From CAWBRT01 sp963832785 (lineage in GTDB: Bacteria > Acidobacteriota > Terriglobia > Terriglobales > Acidobacteriaceae), in the NCBI GenBank assembly GCA_963832785.1, contig CAWHVF010000005.1:868001-932000 (forward strand): a DNA stretch of 64,000 nucleotides, in the 5' to 3' direction. The position numbers and the translations under genes are program-made. Shown here in pieces: positions 8,242 to 19,271 of the stretch (positions are counted from its first letter, which is position 1; each line of letters opens with the position of its first letter). The notes beneath the pieces were generated by a model that had not been told where the DNA came from, did not search any database, and saw nothing but the letters and a program-made list of their open reading frames with translations.

Positions 8242-9552
8242 TCAGGCGCCGGCTCCTTCCATCAGTTCCCCGTCATAGTTCAGCGCGGCCAGTCCGAGGA
8301 AGTTGGCCGCGGCCCCCAATTGCTCTTCGATGCGCAGCAGTTGGTTGTACTTGGAGATGCGGTCGGTGCGCGAGGCCGAGCCGGTTTTGATCTGTCCGGT
8401 GCCGGTAGCCACCGCCAGGTCGGCGATAAAGGCGTCTTCGGTTTCGCCCGAGCGGTGCGAGATGACGGTGGTGTAGCCGTTGCGCCGCGCCATCTCGATA
8501 GCCTCCAGGGTTTCCGTGATGGTGCCGATCTGGTTTAGCTTGATGAGAATCGAATTGGCCACGCCCGAGTCGATGCCGCGCGCGAGAAGTGCGGAGTTGG
8601 TCACAAAGATGTCGTCGCCCACCAATTGGATGCGGTCGCCAAGCTCGTCGGTGAGCATCCGCCAGCCCTCCCAATCGTCCTCCGCCAAGCCGTCCTCGAT
8701 GGAGACGATGGGATACTGCCGCACCCAGTCGGCGTAAAACTTCACCATCTGCGCCGGGGTGTGGCTGGACTTGTCGCCCTTCTTGAAGACGTACTTGCCG
8801 TCGGCGAAGAACTCGCTGGCAGCGGGATCAAGCGCGATGGCGATCTGCCGGCCCGGCTTGTAGCCCGCCTGCTGAATGGCCTCCAGAATGACATCGATGG
8901 CCTCGGCGTTGGACTTGAGCGATGGCGCAAAGCCGCCTTCGTCGCCTACGGCGGTGTTGTAGCCCTTTTTCTTGAGCACGCCCTTGAGCGCATGGAAGGT
9001 TTCGGCGCCCCAGCGCAGGGCCTCGCGGAAGGAGGGCGCGCCGATCGGCATGACCATGAACTCCTGGAAATCGACATTGGAGTCGGCGTGCGCGCCGCCA
9101 TTGATGATGTTCATCATCGGGCAGGGCAGGACGCTGGCATTCACCCCGCCGAGGTAGCGGTACAGCGGCAATTCGTAGTGCTCGGCCACGGCGCGGGCGG
9201 CGGCCATGCTCACGGCCAGAATGGCATTGGCGCCCAGCTTGCCTTTGTTTTCCGTGCCGTCAAGCTCGATCATTTTGGCGTCGATTTCGGCCTGGCGCGA
9301 GGCGTCCATGTCCGCCAGCGCCGGAGCGATCACGTCGTTTACGTTGGCCACGGCCTTGAGAACACCCTTTCCCAAAAAGCGGCCCTTGTCGCCGTCGCGC
9401 AGTTCGACGGCTTCGTGCTCGCCCGTGGACGCGCCGCTGGGAACGATGGCCCGGCCGCGCGCGCCGCTGGTCAGCGTCAGTTCGGCTTCGACCGTGGGAT
9501 TGCCGCGCGAATCGAGAACTTCCCGCGCATGGATCAGTTCGATTTCAGTCAT
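8242..9552 (-). CDS. eno: Enolase (phosphopyruvate hydratase)
   Basis: This 436-residue enolase converts 2-phosphoglycerate to phosphoenolpyruvate in glycolysis; the family is cytoplasmic, dimeric or octameric and Mg-dependent. Signatures include AREVLDSRGNPTVEAE, GASTGEHEAVELRD, GDEGGFAPSL, SIEDGLAEDDW and the enolase signature ILIKLNQIGT, followed by SHRSGETED. The start ATG at 9552 has GGAAA upstream; a longer open frame upstream lacks homology. It precedes gpmI on the same strand, a natural functional pair now separated by the four-helix-bundle insert. Confidence 0.97.
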   Translation of the reverse strand: MTEIELIHAREVLDSRGNPTVEAELTLTSGARGRAIVPSGASTGEHEAVELRDGDKGRFLGKGVLKAVANVNDVIAPALADMDASRQAEIDAKMIELDGTENKGKLGANAILAVSMAAARAVAEHYELPLYRYLGGVNASVLPCPMMNIINGGAHADSNVDFQEFMVMPIGAPSFREALRWGAETFHALKGVLKKKGYNTAVGDEGGFAPSLKSNAEAIDVILEAIQQAGYKPGRQIAIALDPAASEFFADGKYVFKKGDKSSHTPAQMVKFYADWVRQYPIVSIEDGLAEDDWEGWRMLTDELGDRIQLVGDDIFVTNSALLARGIDSGVANSILIKLNQIGTITETLEAIEMARRNGYTTVISHRSGETEDAFIADLAVATGTGQIKTGSASRTDRISKYNQLLRIEEQLGAAANFLGLAALNYDGELMEGAGA

Positions 9553-9942
9553 GATGATTTCCTTTTGTGAATTGGCCGGGGCCCCTCCCCGGTGGGCCGA
9601 GCACACGGCCTTAGCCCGAACCACGGATTAAACTTCCGATTATAGCGGTTCCTCCATGCCGGCGACGCAAACCCGGCGTAGCGCCGGCGGACTTCTTCGC
9701 GCCTCCCCGGTCCCGCCGCCAAGAGCCGAGGCGCCACAAACGCCCTGTTTGCCGCCGCTGGATACGATTGTTGCCGGACCAGATGAGTATCTTTCCTGAT
9801 TCCCGGCACACTTTCGGAATTGTAGTGGTCTCTTCCCTGTTTTACGCTGCCTTTACCGAGTGTTGGCTGAAGCTGTTATTTGACAGCTTGGTAAGGCAAG
9901 GTATTGTCGCCTGAATCTCCGCCCCCAAGGAGAAAGGCTCCC
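9553..9942. other. Divergent intergenic region between eno and an exported-protein gene
   Basis: No coding region is supported. The right part carries the promoter at 9880-9907. Short GC-rich dyads (for example GGCGTAGCGCC near 9680) occur, but no repeat family member was recognised. Confidence 0.5.
9880..9907 (+). promoter_or_regulatory. Sigma70-like promoter for the gene at 9943
   Basis: TTGACA (9880-9885), a 16-bp spacer and TATTGT (9902-9907) lie 36 bp before the ATG, so the leader would be short. Prediction from consensus match only. Confidence 0.55.
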
Positions 9943-10665
9943 ATGAAATGCCGGTTTGCAGTTGCCCTCTGTACCATTGCCGCCTTGGCAGGAAGCGCCT
10001 TGGCGCAGCAGGCTTATAAGCCATCGGCGGTCGAGCGGCCAGTGGAAAAGACCAGCCAGTCCCGGCGCGGGCTGGAGCGGCGCGCACCGGCGCCACTGGT
10101 GCTGCCGGCCGGAACGGCGCTGCGCATCAGGCTGGAGCGTTCGCTCTCCACCAGCCGAAACCGCGTTGGCGACAAGTTCGCCGGCATGGTCACCGAAGCC
10201 GTGTCGGTCGATGGCAGGACCGTGGTGCCGGTGGGCGCGCACGTCACCGGCCGCCTTGAGCACAAATCGCAGCCTCGCCGGGTGAAGGGCCACCCATCAA
10301 TTCGCCTGCATCCGGATGAACTGCTGCTGCCCGATGGTCAGGCGTACCGGATCAAAGCCAGCGTGGTGGACAGCAGCAACCCCAGGCACACCAGAGTCAG
10401 CGAGCGCGGTGACATAAGCGGCCCCAGCATCTCCAAGGGCCAGAAGATAGAAACGGTCGCCCTGACCGGTACTGGAGCGGTGGCCGGCGCGGTCGTAGCC
10501 GGCCCGGTGGGAGCGGTGGTAGGCGCGGCTGCGGGAGCCGGCGCCTCGGCGGGACATTACATGATGAGGCGGCCGGCGCTGGTGCTGCCGGCAGGCACGG
10601 TCCTGATTCTGGAACTGGATTCTCCCATCCACCTGGGAAGCACGGAATGGGCCTCCTCGCGCTAG
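9943..10665 (+). CDS. Exported protein with repeated LPAGT-type segments and glycine zipper
   Basis: This 240-residue protein has a signal peptide (MKCRFAVALCTIAALAGSALAQ). Two segments beginning VLPAGT (about residues 48 and 213) lead into beta-strand-like stretches. Between them lie a GAVVAGPVGAVVGAAAGAGA glycine zipper and the stretch VVPVGAHVTGRL. The pattern resembles envelope proteins that build beta-barrels or surface layers, but no function can be assigned. The ATG at 9943 has AAGGAGAAAGG upstream; a GTG 39 bp earlier is in frame but less likely. Confidence 0.75.
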   Translation: MKCRFAVALCTIAALAGSALAQQAYKPSAVERPVEKTSQSRRGLERRAPAPLVLPAGTALRIRLERSLSTSRNRVGDKFAGMVTEAVSVDGRTVVPVGAHVTGRLEHKSQPRRVKGHPSIRLHPDELLLPDGQAYRIKASVVDSSNPRHTRVSERGDISGPSISKGQKIETVALTGTGAVAGAVVAGPVGAVVGAAAGAGASAGHYMMRRPALVLPAGTVLILELDSPIHLGSTEWASSR

Positions 10666-10708
10666 AGGCGCTGAGTCCACCGGAAATCGAAATTAGCGAG
10701 GAGAGCCT

Positions 10709-11404
10709 GTGATTTTCCGCCACAACGGAGACATCTGGAGGGATTTTCCGCAACTTACCGCCGGTGTCTTGCTGGTTGCGGGCGTAGATGCCCTTCATGG
10801 CGTGCCCGACGCCGTCGCCACCCTGGTAGCTTCCGCAAAGCAGAGATTGGCAAGGACCTCTGAAGGAGAGCTGCCCGAGATTCAGGCCTGGCGGCGGGCG
10901 TTTTCCGCCATGGGACTCAAACCGACGCAGTATCGCTGCGCGGCGGAGTCTTTGTTGCGGCGCTTGCGCAAGGAAGGCTCCATCCCGCCCCTGATTCCCC
11001 TGATCGATCTCTGCAATGCGGTTTCGCTGCGATTCGCCACGCCGGTGGCGGCCTTCGATCCGCGCCGGGTAAACGGTTTTCTTGAGGTCCGCTACGCCAA
11101 GGGCGATGAAATCTATACGCCCTTTGCCGGGCCGGACGAAAACCCGCAGCCGCAGGAGATCATCTTCGCCGACGCCGTCGGGCGTGCCCACGCCCGCCGC
11201 TGGAGCCACCGCCAAAGCGGCTACTCCGCTGTTTCGGAGACTACCGACACAGCGTTGATCGTGGCCGAGGCCCTTCATGCCGCCTCGCGCACCGATATGC
11301 CGGAACTCGTCAATACGCTGCAGGCGCGTTTAATCGAGGCCGGCGCCGGCCCCGTCCGCTCGACGGTTCTCACCGGGCCGGGAGCATTCGAGTTCAGCGT
11401 CTAG
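10709..11404 (+). CDS. B3/B4 tRNA-binding-domain protein
   Basis: This 231-residue protein matches the B3/B4 domain family, stand-alone relatives of the editing domain of the phenylalanyl-tRNA synthetase beta subunit. Recognisable parts are AWRRAFSAMGLKPTQYRCAA, LIPLIDLCNAVSLR and IIFADAVGRAHARRW. Members may hydrolyse mischarged aminoacyl-tRNA or act on other amino-acid substrates; the activity here is unknown. It starts with GTG at 10709 after GAGGAGAGCC, 43 bp behind the exported protein gene, and is probably cotranscribed. Confidence 0.82.
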   Translation: MIFRHNGDIWRDFPQLTAGVLLVAGVDALHGVPDAVATLVASAKQRLARTSEGELPEIQAWRRAFSAMGLKPTQYRCAAESLLRRLRKEGSIPPLIPLIDLCNAVSLRFATPVAAFDPRRVNGFLEVRYAKGDEIYTPFAGPDENPQPQEIIFADAVGRAHARRWSHRQSGYSAVSETTDTALIVAEALHAASRTDMPELVNTLQARLIEAGAGPVRSTVLTGPGAFEFSV

Positions 11405-11434
11405 GGTAGTTTCTCAATTGGTGTATCGCGGCGC

Positions 11435-11546
11435 TCGAAGCGGGCATCATCCCGACCAAGCAAAGCCGAGATCTTGTGTCTGTTGGAGTAGAAGCAACGC
11501 AAGATTCCTCGACTGGCGACGCCAGCGTCGCTCGTTCGGAATGACG
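11435..11546. repeat. Degenerate palindromic element (copy F)
   Basis: The right end reads CGCTCGTTCGGAATGACG, preceded by GATTCCTCGACTGGCGACG and a GGCGACGCC palindrome. It is a diverged relative of the GTCATnCTGAGC family, between the B3/B4 gene and a convergent gene. Confidence 0.5.
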
Positions 11547-11648
11547 TCCATCTTAGGCAGCGGATCAGCCTCGACTGACACAGCTACAAAAAGAAAGAGC
11601 AGGCGCATGCGCGCCTGCCCGGTGCAGCATTGACTTGTTACCGGCTGG

Positions 11649-11999
11649 TTAGTTCCCTCCGCCAGTAGTCGTATTGAGGTAATTCCAATCTTTCGGCGAC
11701 CAGTAGGGGTTCTTGCTGTAATCCACGGGACTGTTGTCTATCCCGAGGTTCCCCGTGCCGGGCGGAAGCCCCTGCTCGGTGGCGGTAGGCTCCACCGTTG
11801 AATCCGGCGGAGTTGTCTCCACCGACGATGGCGCAGTCGCTTTTTCCTGGGTCGTGGTGGTCTGATCGCCCATCGGTGTAGTGACCGTTTGTTGGGAGGT
11901 GGTTGAAGACGAACTTTGATCCGTCATTTGCGCTTGCGCACTGCAAGCCAAACCAAGTGCCAGCATCGCAGCAACCGCCAGAATACGAATATCCTTCAT
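11649..11999 (-). CDS. Small exported Thr/Ser-rich protein
   Basis: This 116-residue protein has a signal peptide (MKDIRILAVAAMLALGLACS, cleavage likely after AQA). A mature chain rich in Thr, Ser and Pro follows (SSSSTTSQQTVTTPMGDQ) and ends in a segment containing NPYWSPKDWNYLN. No family is recognised. The low-complexity mature part suggests an extended periplasmic or surface protein. The ATG at 11999 has GGAGGCAG upstream, which decides the start over an earlier in-frame codon. Confidence 0.7.
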   Translation of the reverse strand: MKDIRILAVAAMLALGLACSAQAQMTDQSSSSTTSQQTVTTPMGDQTTTTQEKATAPSSVETTPPDSTVEPTATEQGLPPGTGNLGIDNSPVDYSKNPYWSPKDWNYLNTTTGGGN

Positions 12000-12431
12000 C
12001 AGGTATCTGCCTCCTATATCTTTTCGCAAAGATAGTTCAGACGCCGGATGGTGCCCGGCACAGGGAGTCCGGCAAACTGTCACCGGCTCCAGTCAACCCC
12101 GCCAGAATTGTCTACGGAGCTTTTAGCGTTTCCCTTTTGATGCTCCGATCCTGAGGTGGATTCGGGAAACAGGGGCGTTCAAGCAGAAAAAATAATTACC
12201 GAATTCATAAGAAATTTTTAAATGGCGGCACAGCACTTTCGGGCAACCGCGCAGGGGGAACGCGCTACGCTGCAACCATGCGGAAAAGAGCGCTAGCGCG
12301 CAAGCGCGTGCCGTGCGCGGCGCGACTCACAGCATGGGTTTTCACGCACCATTGCGACTTGCTCGTGGCATCGCCCTGGCATCAAACCAATACCTGCTGC
12401 AGCGCGATGGCTAAACAGCCCGGGTGGAACG
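12000..12431. other. Divergent intergenic region
   Basis: 432 bp between two divergent signal-peptide genes. An AT-rich pocket at about 12185-12228 (AAAAAATAATTACC...) is the likeliest promoter region, but no clean -35/-10 pair stands out. A GC-rich dyad GCGCTAGCGC lies near 12291. No gene is supported. Confidence 0.5.
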
Positions 12432-13754
12432 ATGAAGCACAAGATAATTTTCAGCACGCTATTGATGCTGTTTACCGGAGTCGTAGTCTCGTGGATGCAC
12501 AGTTCAGGCACCTCTCTTGCCGCCGCGACTTCCGCAAGCTCGGTGTTCACCGACTACCGCTCGGAAAGCCCCGGCGCGACGCATAAGATCACGCTCGCCG
12601 ACCTGCCCGCGCCTTTCTCCACGGCCTCTGCCGAAAACGGACCTGAGTTGATAGACCGCCCGTCCAATGCGTGGCCGCAAGCGCCGGCAGGATTCAAGGT
12701 GGAGCTTTACGCCAGCGGACTCAATTACCCGCGCCTTATCCGCACCGCGCCCAACGGCGACCTGTTTCTGGCCGAAAGCCGCCGGGGAGAGATCAAGGTC
12801 CTGCGCGGTGTCGATGCCCAGGGACGCGCCCAGCACATAGAAGTATTTGCCAAGGGCCTGCTGCAGCCTTTCGGCATTGCCTTCTATCCTCCGGGCTCGG
12901 ACCCGAAGTGGGTATACGTGGCCAATACAGATTCGGTGGTCCGCTTTCCTTACCAAAACGGAGATTTGAAAGCGCGCGGCCCTGAGCAAACGGTGGTGAA
13001 GCAGATTCCCGGCGGCGGCCTGCTGCGCGGCGGCGGGCACTGGACGCGGGACATTGCCTTCACCCAGGACGGCAGCAAGATGTTCGTCTCGGTCGGATCG
13101 CGCTCCAATGACGACGACACCGACGGCAATCCCGCCGAATTCCGTCGCGCCGACATCCTCGAATTCAATCCCGACGGCTCCGGCCTGCGCGTCTATGCCT
13201 GGGGAATCCGCAACCCGGTCGGCATAGCCGTCGATCCCGCCAGCGGCGAGCTTTGGTGCTCCACCAATGAGCGCGACGGACTGGGCGACAACCTGCCGCC
13301 CGACTACATCACCCACGTTACCGCCGGCGGCTTTTACGGCTGGCCCTGGTGGTACATGGGCGGCCACCAGGACCCGCGGCACAAGGGCAAGCATCCGGAA
13401 TTGCAGTCCAAAGTGATTACCCCCGACGTGCTGATCCAGCCCCACAACGCTTCCCTGGAGATGACGTTCTACGAGGGACGGCAATTTCCAGAGGAGTTTC
13501 GCGGCGACATATTTGCCGCCCAGCACGGCTCCTGGAACCGGGGCATGCGCACCGGCTACGAGGTCATCCGTGTGCCCAGGCACCACTCCGCCCGGGCCGG
13601 CGGCGAATACCAGGATTTCCTGACCGGCTTCGTCACGCCCCAGGGGCAGGTCTGGGGACGTCCGGTGGGAGTGGCGGTGGGCAAGGATGGCTCGTTGTTC
13701 GTCTCCGACGACGGCTCGAAATCCGTTTGGCACATCAGCTATGGTGGGAAATAG
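12432..13754 (+). CDS. PQQ-dependent sugar dehydrogenase (sorbosone/glucose dehydrogenase type)
   Basis: This 440-residue exported protein begins with a signal peptide ending near SLAAA. It then forms a soluble-glucose-dehydrogenase-type beta propeller: GLNYPRLIRTAPNGDLFLAE, LLQPFGIAFYP, HWTRDIAFTQDGSKMFVSVG, GIRNPVGIAVDP and GSWNRGMRTGYEVIRVP. Family members oxidise sugars or sorbosone in the periplasm using calcium-bound PQQ. The substrate is unknown, and no PQQ synthesis genes are in the window. The ATG at 12432 follows GGTGGAAC. Confidence 0.85.
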   Translation: MKHKIIFSTLLMLFTGVVVSWMHSSGTSLAAATSASSVFTDYRSESPGATHKITLADLPAPFSTASAENGPELIDRPSNAWPQAPAGFKVELYASGLNYPRLIRTAPNGDLFLAESRRGEIKVLRGVDAQGRAQHIEVFAKGLLQPFGIAFYPPGSDPKWVYVANTDSVVRFPYQNGDLKARGPEQTVVKQIPGGGLLRGGGHWTRDIAFTQDGSKMFVSVGSRSNDDDTDGNPAEFRRADILEFNPDGSGLRVYAWGIRNPVGIAVDPASGELWCSTNERDGLGDNLPPDYITHVTAGGFYGWPWWYMGGHQDPRHKGKHPELQSKVITPDVLIQPHNASLEMTFYEGRQFPEEFRGDIFAAQHGSWNRGMRTGYEVIRVPRHHSARAGGEYQDFLTGFVTPQGQVWGRPVGVAVGKDGSLFVSDDGSKSVWHISYGGK

Positions 13755-13833
13755 CCGTTTGCGGCCGGGACGTACGGAATTCGCCTGCAACTGGCGGGCG
13801 GCGGATGGAATCTAAAAGCAGAGCGGAACACCG

Positions 13834-13862
13834 TTGACCCGGGCTGCTGCTCATGTTATAAA
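13834..13862 (+). promoter_or_regulatory. Sigma70-like promoter for the pyrophosphatase gene
   Basis: TTGACC (13834-13839), a 17-bp spacer and TATAAA (13857-13862). Transcription would start near 13870, leaving about 220 nt of leader before the ATG at 14089. That leader has several GC-rich dyads but matches no riboswitch class I can name. Confidence 0.6.
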
Positions 13863-14088
13863 ATGCTAGCCTTCGTGTGTAGCCGTTCTGGATTACCCTG
13901 TGCGGGCCCAAGGCGGCCAAGCCTGAATTATTCGTGATGTGGAAGCGCGTTCCGGGTTTCCGGTGATTTGCCACCGGCGGCCTCGCTGAGTCGCGGGGCT
14001 GGGTGGTGTGTGTTCCGGAAAATTTTGGCGCGGTTCGGCTTCGCTCTAACCGAAAATCCGCCCCAAGTTCATTATCTTCGGAGGATTT

Positions 14089-16632
<2,544 letters not shown>

Positions 16633-16683
16633 AGCCGCTTAGGAATTTGTGTATCTGCGCGGATGAGAGTATCGGTTCGAGCT

Positions 16684-16876
16684 GTCATGCTGAGTGCAGC
16701 CGGGGCCCCAGCAAACGCGGCCGTTGCGCTTGCTGGGGTGGCGGAACGAAGCATCCCCGCACTGATGGGACAAAAAACGGAGCTGAGGGTCATTTATCGA
16801 AAAGCTCCGAAACGGAACGGATTAGGACAGTTTCATGGGATGCTTCGCGCCTCCTGCCGGAGTCGCTCAGCATGAC
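16684..16876. repeat. Palindromic element copy B, uninterrupted (193 bp)
   Basis: It begins GTCATGCTGAG and ends GCTCAGCATGAC. Inside are GAAGCATCCC and the complementary GGGATGCTTCG, plus the block AAAAACGGAGCTGAGG shared with copies A and C. It gives the reference form for the copy broken by IS630 at 5006-6060. Confidence 0.82.
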
Positions 16877-16950
16877 AGCCGATTGACTCACGGCTACACT
16901 AAAACCTAATCTGTTCTAGGGATAGTAAGCAAACACCAGCTTGACCGACA

Positions 16951-16997
16951 CCCCATCCTGGCGCCGTGCAGTAGCGGCGCCAGGATGGGGTTTTGTT
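16951..16997 (+). terminator. Strong Rho-independent terminator, perfect 15-bp stem
   Basis: CCCCATCCTGGCGCC (16951-16965) pairs perfectly with GGCGCCAGGATGGGG (16976-16990) across a 10-nt loop, followed by TTTTGTTTT. It lies 320 bp after hppA and only 39 bp before the next ATG. It therefore separates the two units, or it acts as an attenuator in the leader of the peptidase gene. Confidence 0.85.
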
Positions 16998-17035
16998 TTG
17001 CGCGAACCCTACCCTGCTCTGCTATGCTCTCCGGC

Positions 17036-18034
17036 ATGGACCCTGTACGGCTGACCCGGCAGTTGGTCGACATCGAGAGCACTACCGGAAACGAATCGGC
17101 GGTGGCGGAGTTTCTGGCCGATCATCTGGCCAAGGCCGGCCTGACGGTCGAGCGTATGCCGGTTGAACGTAACCGCTGCAACGTCTTTGCGCACTGGCCC
17201 GAGGAACCGGCGCCTGTGGTTGTGTTTTCCACCCACACCGATTGCGTTCCTCCGTTCATTCCTTCGCGCGAGGACGAAACCCGCGTCTTCGGGCGCGGCT
17301 CCTGCGATGCCAAGGGCATCATTGCCGCCCAGGTAGCGGCGGCGCTGGGGTTGCGCCGGCAGGGCATCTGCGTGGGCCTGCTGTTTGTGGCCGGCGAGGA
17401 GCGTGACTCGCTCGGCGCCAAAGTTGCCAACCAGAATCCGCGCGGCTCGCGCTTCCTGGTGAATGGCGAGCCGACCGGAAATCGCATCGCCCTGGCCGCC
17501 AAAGGCGCGCTGCGCGTCGAGGTGATCGCCAGCGGCAGGATGGCGCATTCAGCTCATCCCGAGCTGGGCGAGTCGGCTATCGAAAAACTGCTCGACGCCT
17601 TGCAGGCGTTGCGCGCCATGCCGCTGCCCAGCATTCCCGAGGTTGGCGCCACCACCATGAACATCGGCATCATCGAAGGCGGCCGCGCCACCAACGTCAT
17701 TGCCGATTTCGCCAAAGCGCAACTGCTCTACCGGCTCGTCACTCCCTCGCCGCCGCTGCGCGAACAGATCGTGGCCGCCGTCGGCGGCCGGGCGCAGGTG
17801 GACTTCGTGCTCGACATCCCTTACATGCGCTTCCGCACCGTCCCCGGAATTCCTACCATGACAGCCTCGTTCACCACCGATATCCCCTGGCTTTTGAACT
17901 GGGGCGAGCCGGTATTGCTGGGGCCGGGATCGATCCTGACGGCCCATACCGACGGCGAGTACATCGAGAAGCGCGAGCTGCGGGAGGCCGTTGACCTCTA
18001 CATGACCGTTGCACGCGAGCTGCTGCGGGGATGA
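17036..18034 (+). CDS. M20-family metallopeptidase/deacylase (ArgE/DapE type)
   Basis: This 332-residue zinc amidohydrolase has FSTHTDCVPP (metal His/Asp), GRGSCDAKG (bridging Asp), GEERDS (catalytic Glu pair) and VNGEPT. A dimerisation lid domain of about 100 residues (from about 160) is inserted before the C-terminal SILTAHTDGEYI His. Family members remove acyl groups from amino acids or intermediates of arginine/lysine synthesis. It is shorter than typical ArgE (about 380). No biosynthetic neighbours help choose the substrate. The start at 17036 gives the normal family N terminus. Confidence 0.85.
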   Translation: MDPVRLTRQLVDIESTTGNESAVAEFLADHLAKAGLTVERMPVERNRCNVFAHWPEEPAPVVVFSTHTDCVPPFIPSREDETRVFGRGSCDAKGIIAAQVAAALGLRRQGICVGLLFVAGEERDSLGAKVANQNPRGSRFLVNGEPTGNRIALAAKGALRVEVIASGRMAHSAHPELGESAIEKLLDALQALRAMPLPSIPEVGATTMNIGIIEGGRATNVIADFAKAQLLYRLVTPSPPLREQIVAAVGGRAQVDFVLDIPYMRFRTVPGIPTMTASFTTDIPWLLNWGEPVLLGPGSILTAHTDGEYIEKRELREAVDLYMTVARELLRG

Positions 18035-18232
18035 GCTGCCCAAATACTGATCCCCCAATAGCGCGTGCAATTCCCTTTTTGGGATAAGTGGTGATAACGC
18101 CTGTTCTCGCCAATTTGCTGCTCTCATTCAATGGTTCGGACAGCACAAACGAAAATTGTAATGATCCACCGAATTTTCGTGCCGCCGGAGCACAATGGCA
18201 ACCCCGATTTCTGGGCGTGAATCCAGAATGAG

Positions 18233-19108
18233 ATGAGCAGGGCTATACCTTCAAAGCGAATTATCAGCATAGATGATCATGCTAGCGGGTTGCTCGCTCT
18301 CTCACAGGTGCTAGCCGGAATTGTCGCCATTCTGGGGGATTTGATCGATTCGTTTTGCGCTCGCTTGAAGGATGGTCAAATTCCGGAAGTCACTCCCGTG
18401 TTCTGGATGATAACTATTCTCGCTGCGACTTTGGGCGAAACAGGCAGCGATGCGCTGTCGTTGACTCTGAATCTCGGATATCTTGCGAGCGGTCTGATCT
18501 TTTTCGCAGTATTCCTAGCAGCTCTAACGGCGCAACTGTTTTGGGAACGATATGACCCAGCTTTTTACTGGACGACGGTGCTGGCAGCAGTTGCGCTCGG
18601 AACGACAATTTCTGATTGCCTCCACTATGCTGTTGGACTTACTTATATTGAATCGTCAGCGAAACTCCTATGGGTTGTCCTGCTGCTGTTGGTCATATGG
18701 CAACACTTGAAGGGCGCCGTCGAATTCGGAGACATCAGCTCGCCCAAGAACAAAACATTCTACTGGCTCACAATTCTGGCCTCCAACAGCTTAGGTACCG
18801 CACTGGGCGACTTAGTCGCCACGACTCCAGGGCTGGGCTTCCGCCGAGGAGCGATTTTGTTTTCAGGTTTAATAGTTTGCATTGCCGCCCTGCAATTCTT
18901 CGCGAGTCATTTCAGGGCAACTCTGTTTTGGATGGCTTACATCTTGATTCGGCCTCTTGGGGCGGCGTTTGGCGATATCCTCACAAAACCCCATTCTGAG
19001 GGCGGATTGAAGATCGGAACGACAACTTCTTCGCTGGCGATTCTGGCCGGCATCATAACGGCTATCGCTCTGACATATCGCCGTCGGCAACGGGTGGGAG
19101 TCGCTTAA
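18233..19108 (+). CDS. DUF347-repeat membrane protein (COG4705-like)
   Basis: This 291-residue integral membrane protein is built from about four copies of a two-helix repeat. Each copy carries a version of FWxxxILAxxLGxTxxD (VFWMITILAATLGETGSDALS, FYWTTVLAAVALGTTISD, FYWLTILASNSLGTALGD, LFWMAYILIRPLGAAFGD). These are DUF347 repeats; function unknown, with manganese or metal transport sometimes suggested. The gene looks less GC-rich than its neighbours, with many A/T-ending codons, suggesting transfer. The ATG at 18233 overlaps a weak purine run. Confidence 0.8.
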   Translation: MSRAIPSKRIISIDDHASGLLALSQVLAGIVAILGDLIDSFCARLKDGQIPEVTPVFWMITILAATLGETGSDALSLTLNLGYLASGLIFFAVFLAALTAQLFWERYDPAFYWTTVLAAVALGTTISDCLHYAVGLTYIESSAKLLWVVLLLLVIWQHLKGAVEFGDISSPKNKTFYWLTILASNSLGTALGDLVATTPGLGFRRGAILFSGLIVCIAALQFFASHFRATLFWMAYILIRPLGAAFGDILTKPHSEGGLKIGTTTSSLAILAGIITAIALTYRRRQRVGVA

Positions 19109-19271
19109 TCTGCCGGACGCTGCAATCACCGCCCGTAGCGTCGGACGATCACATGATTGTTTATGAAATCGTCTTACCACCACTTACCACTTGACCGGTA
19201 CTGACGCTCTGAGTTGTGCTCTCCTGCGGCAACCACACTCGAATCCTCCGGAAGCGTTACACTAAATTGGG

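Noticed and set aside
12278..12586. Small plus-strand frame before the PQQ dehydrogenase
   Set aside because: It overlaps the signal peptide and N terminus of the dehydrogenase in another frame and has no ribosome site or family match.
13870..14088. Riboswitch in the long leader of the pyrophosphatase gene
   Set aside because: GC-rich dyads are present, but no core motif of a class I know (fluoride, c-di-GMP, cobalamin, SAM) could be matched.
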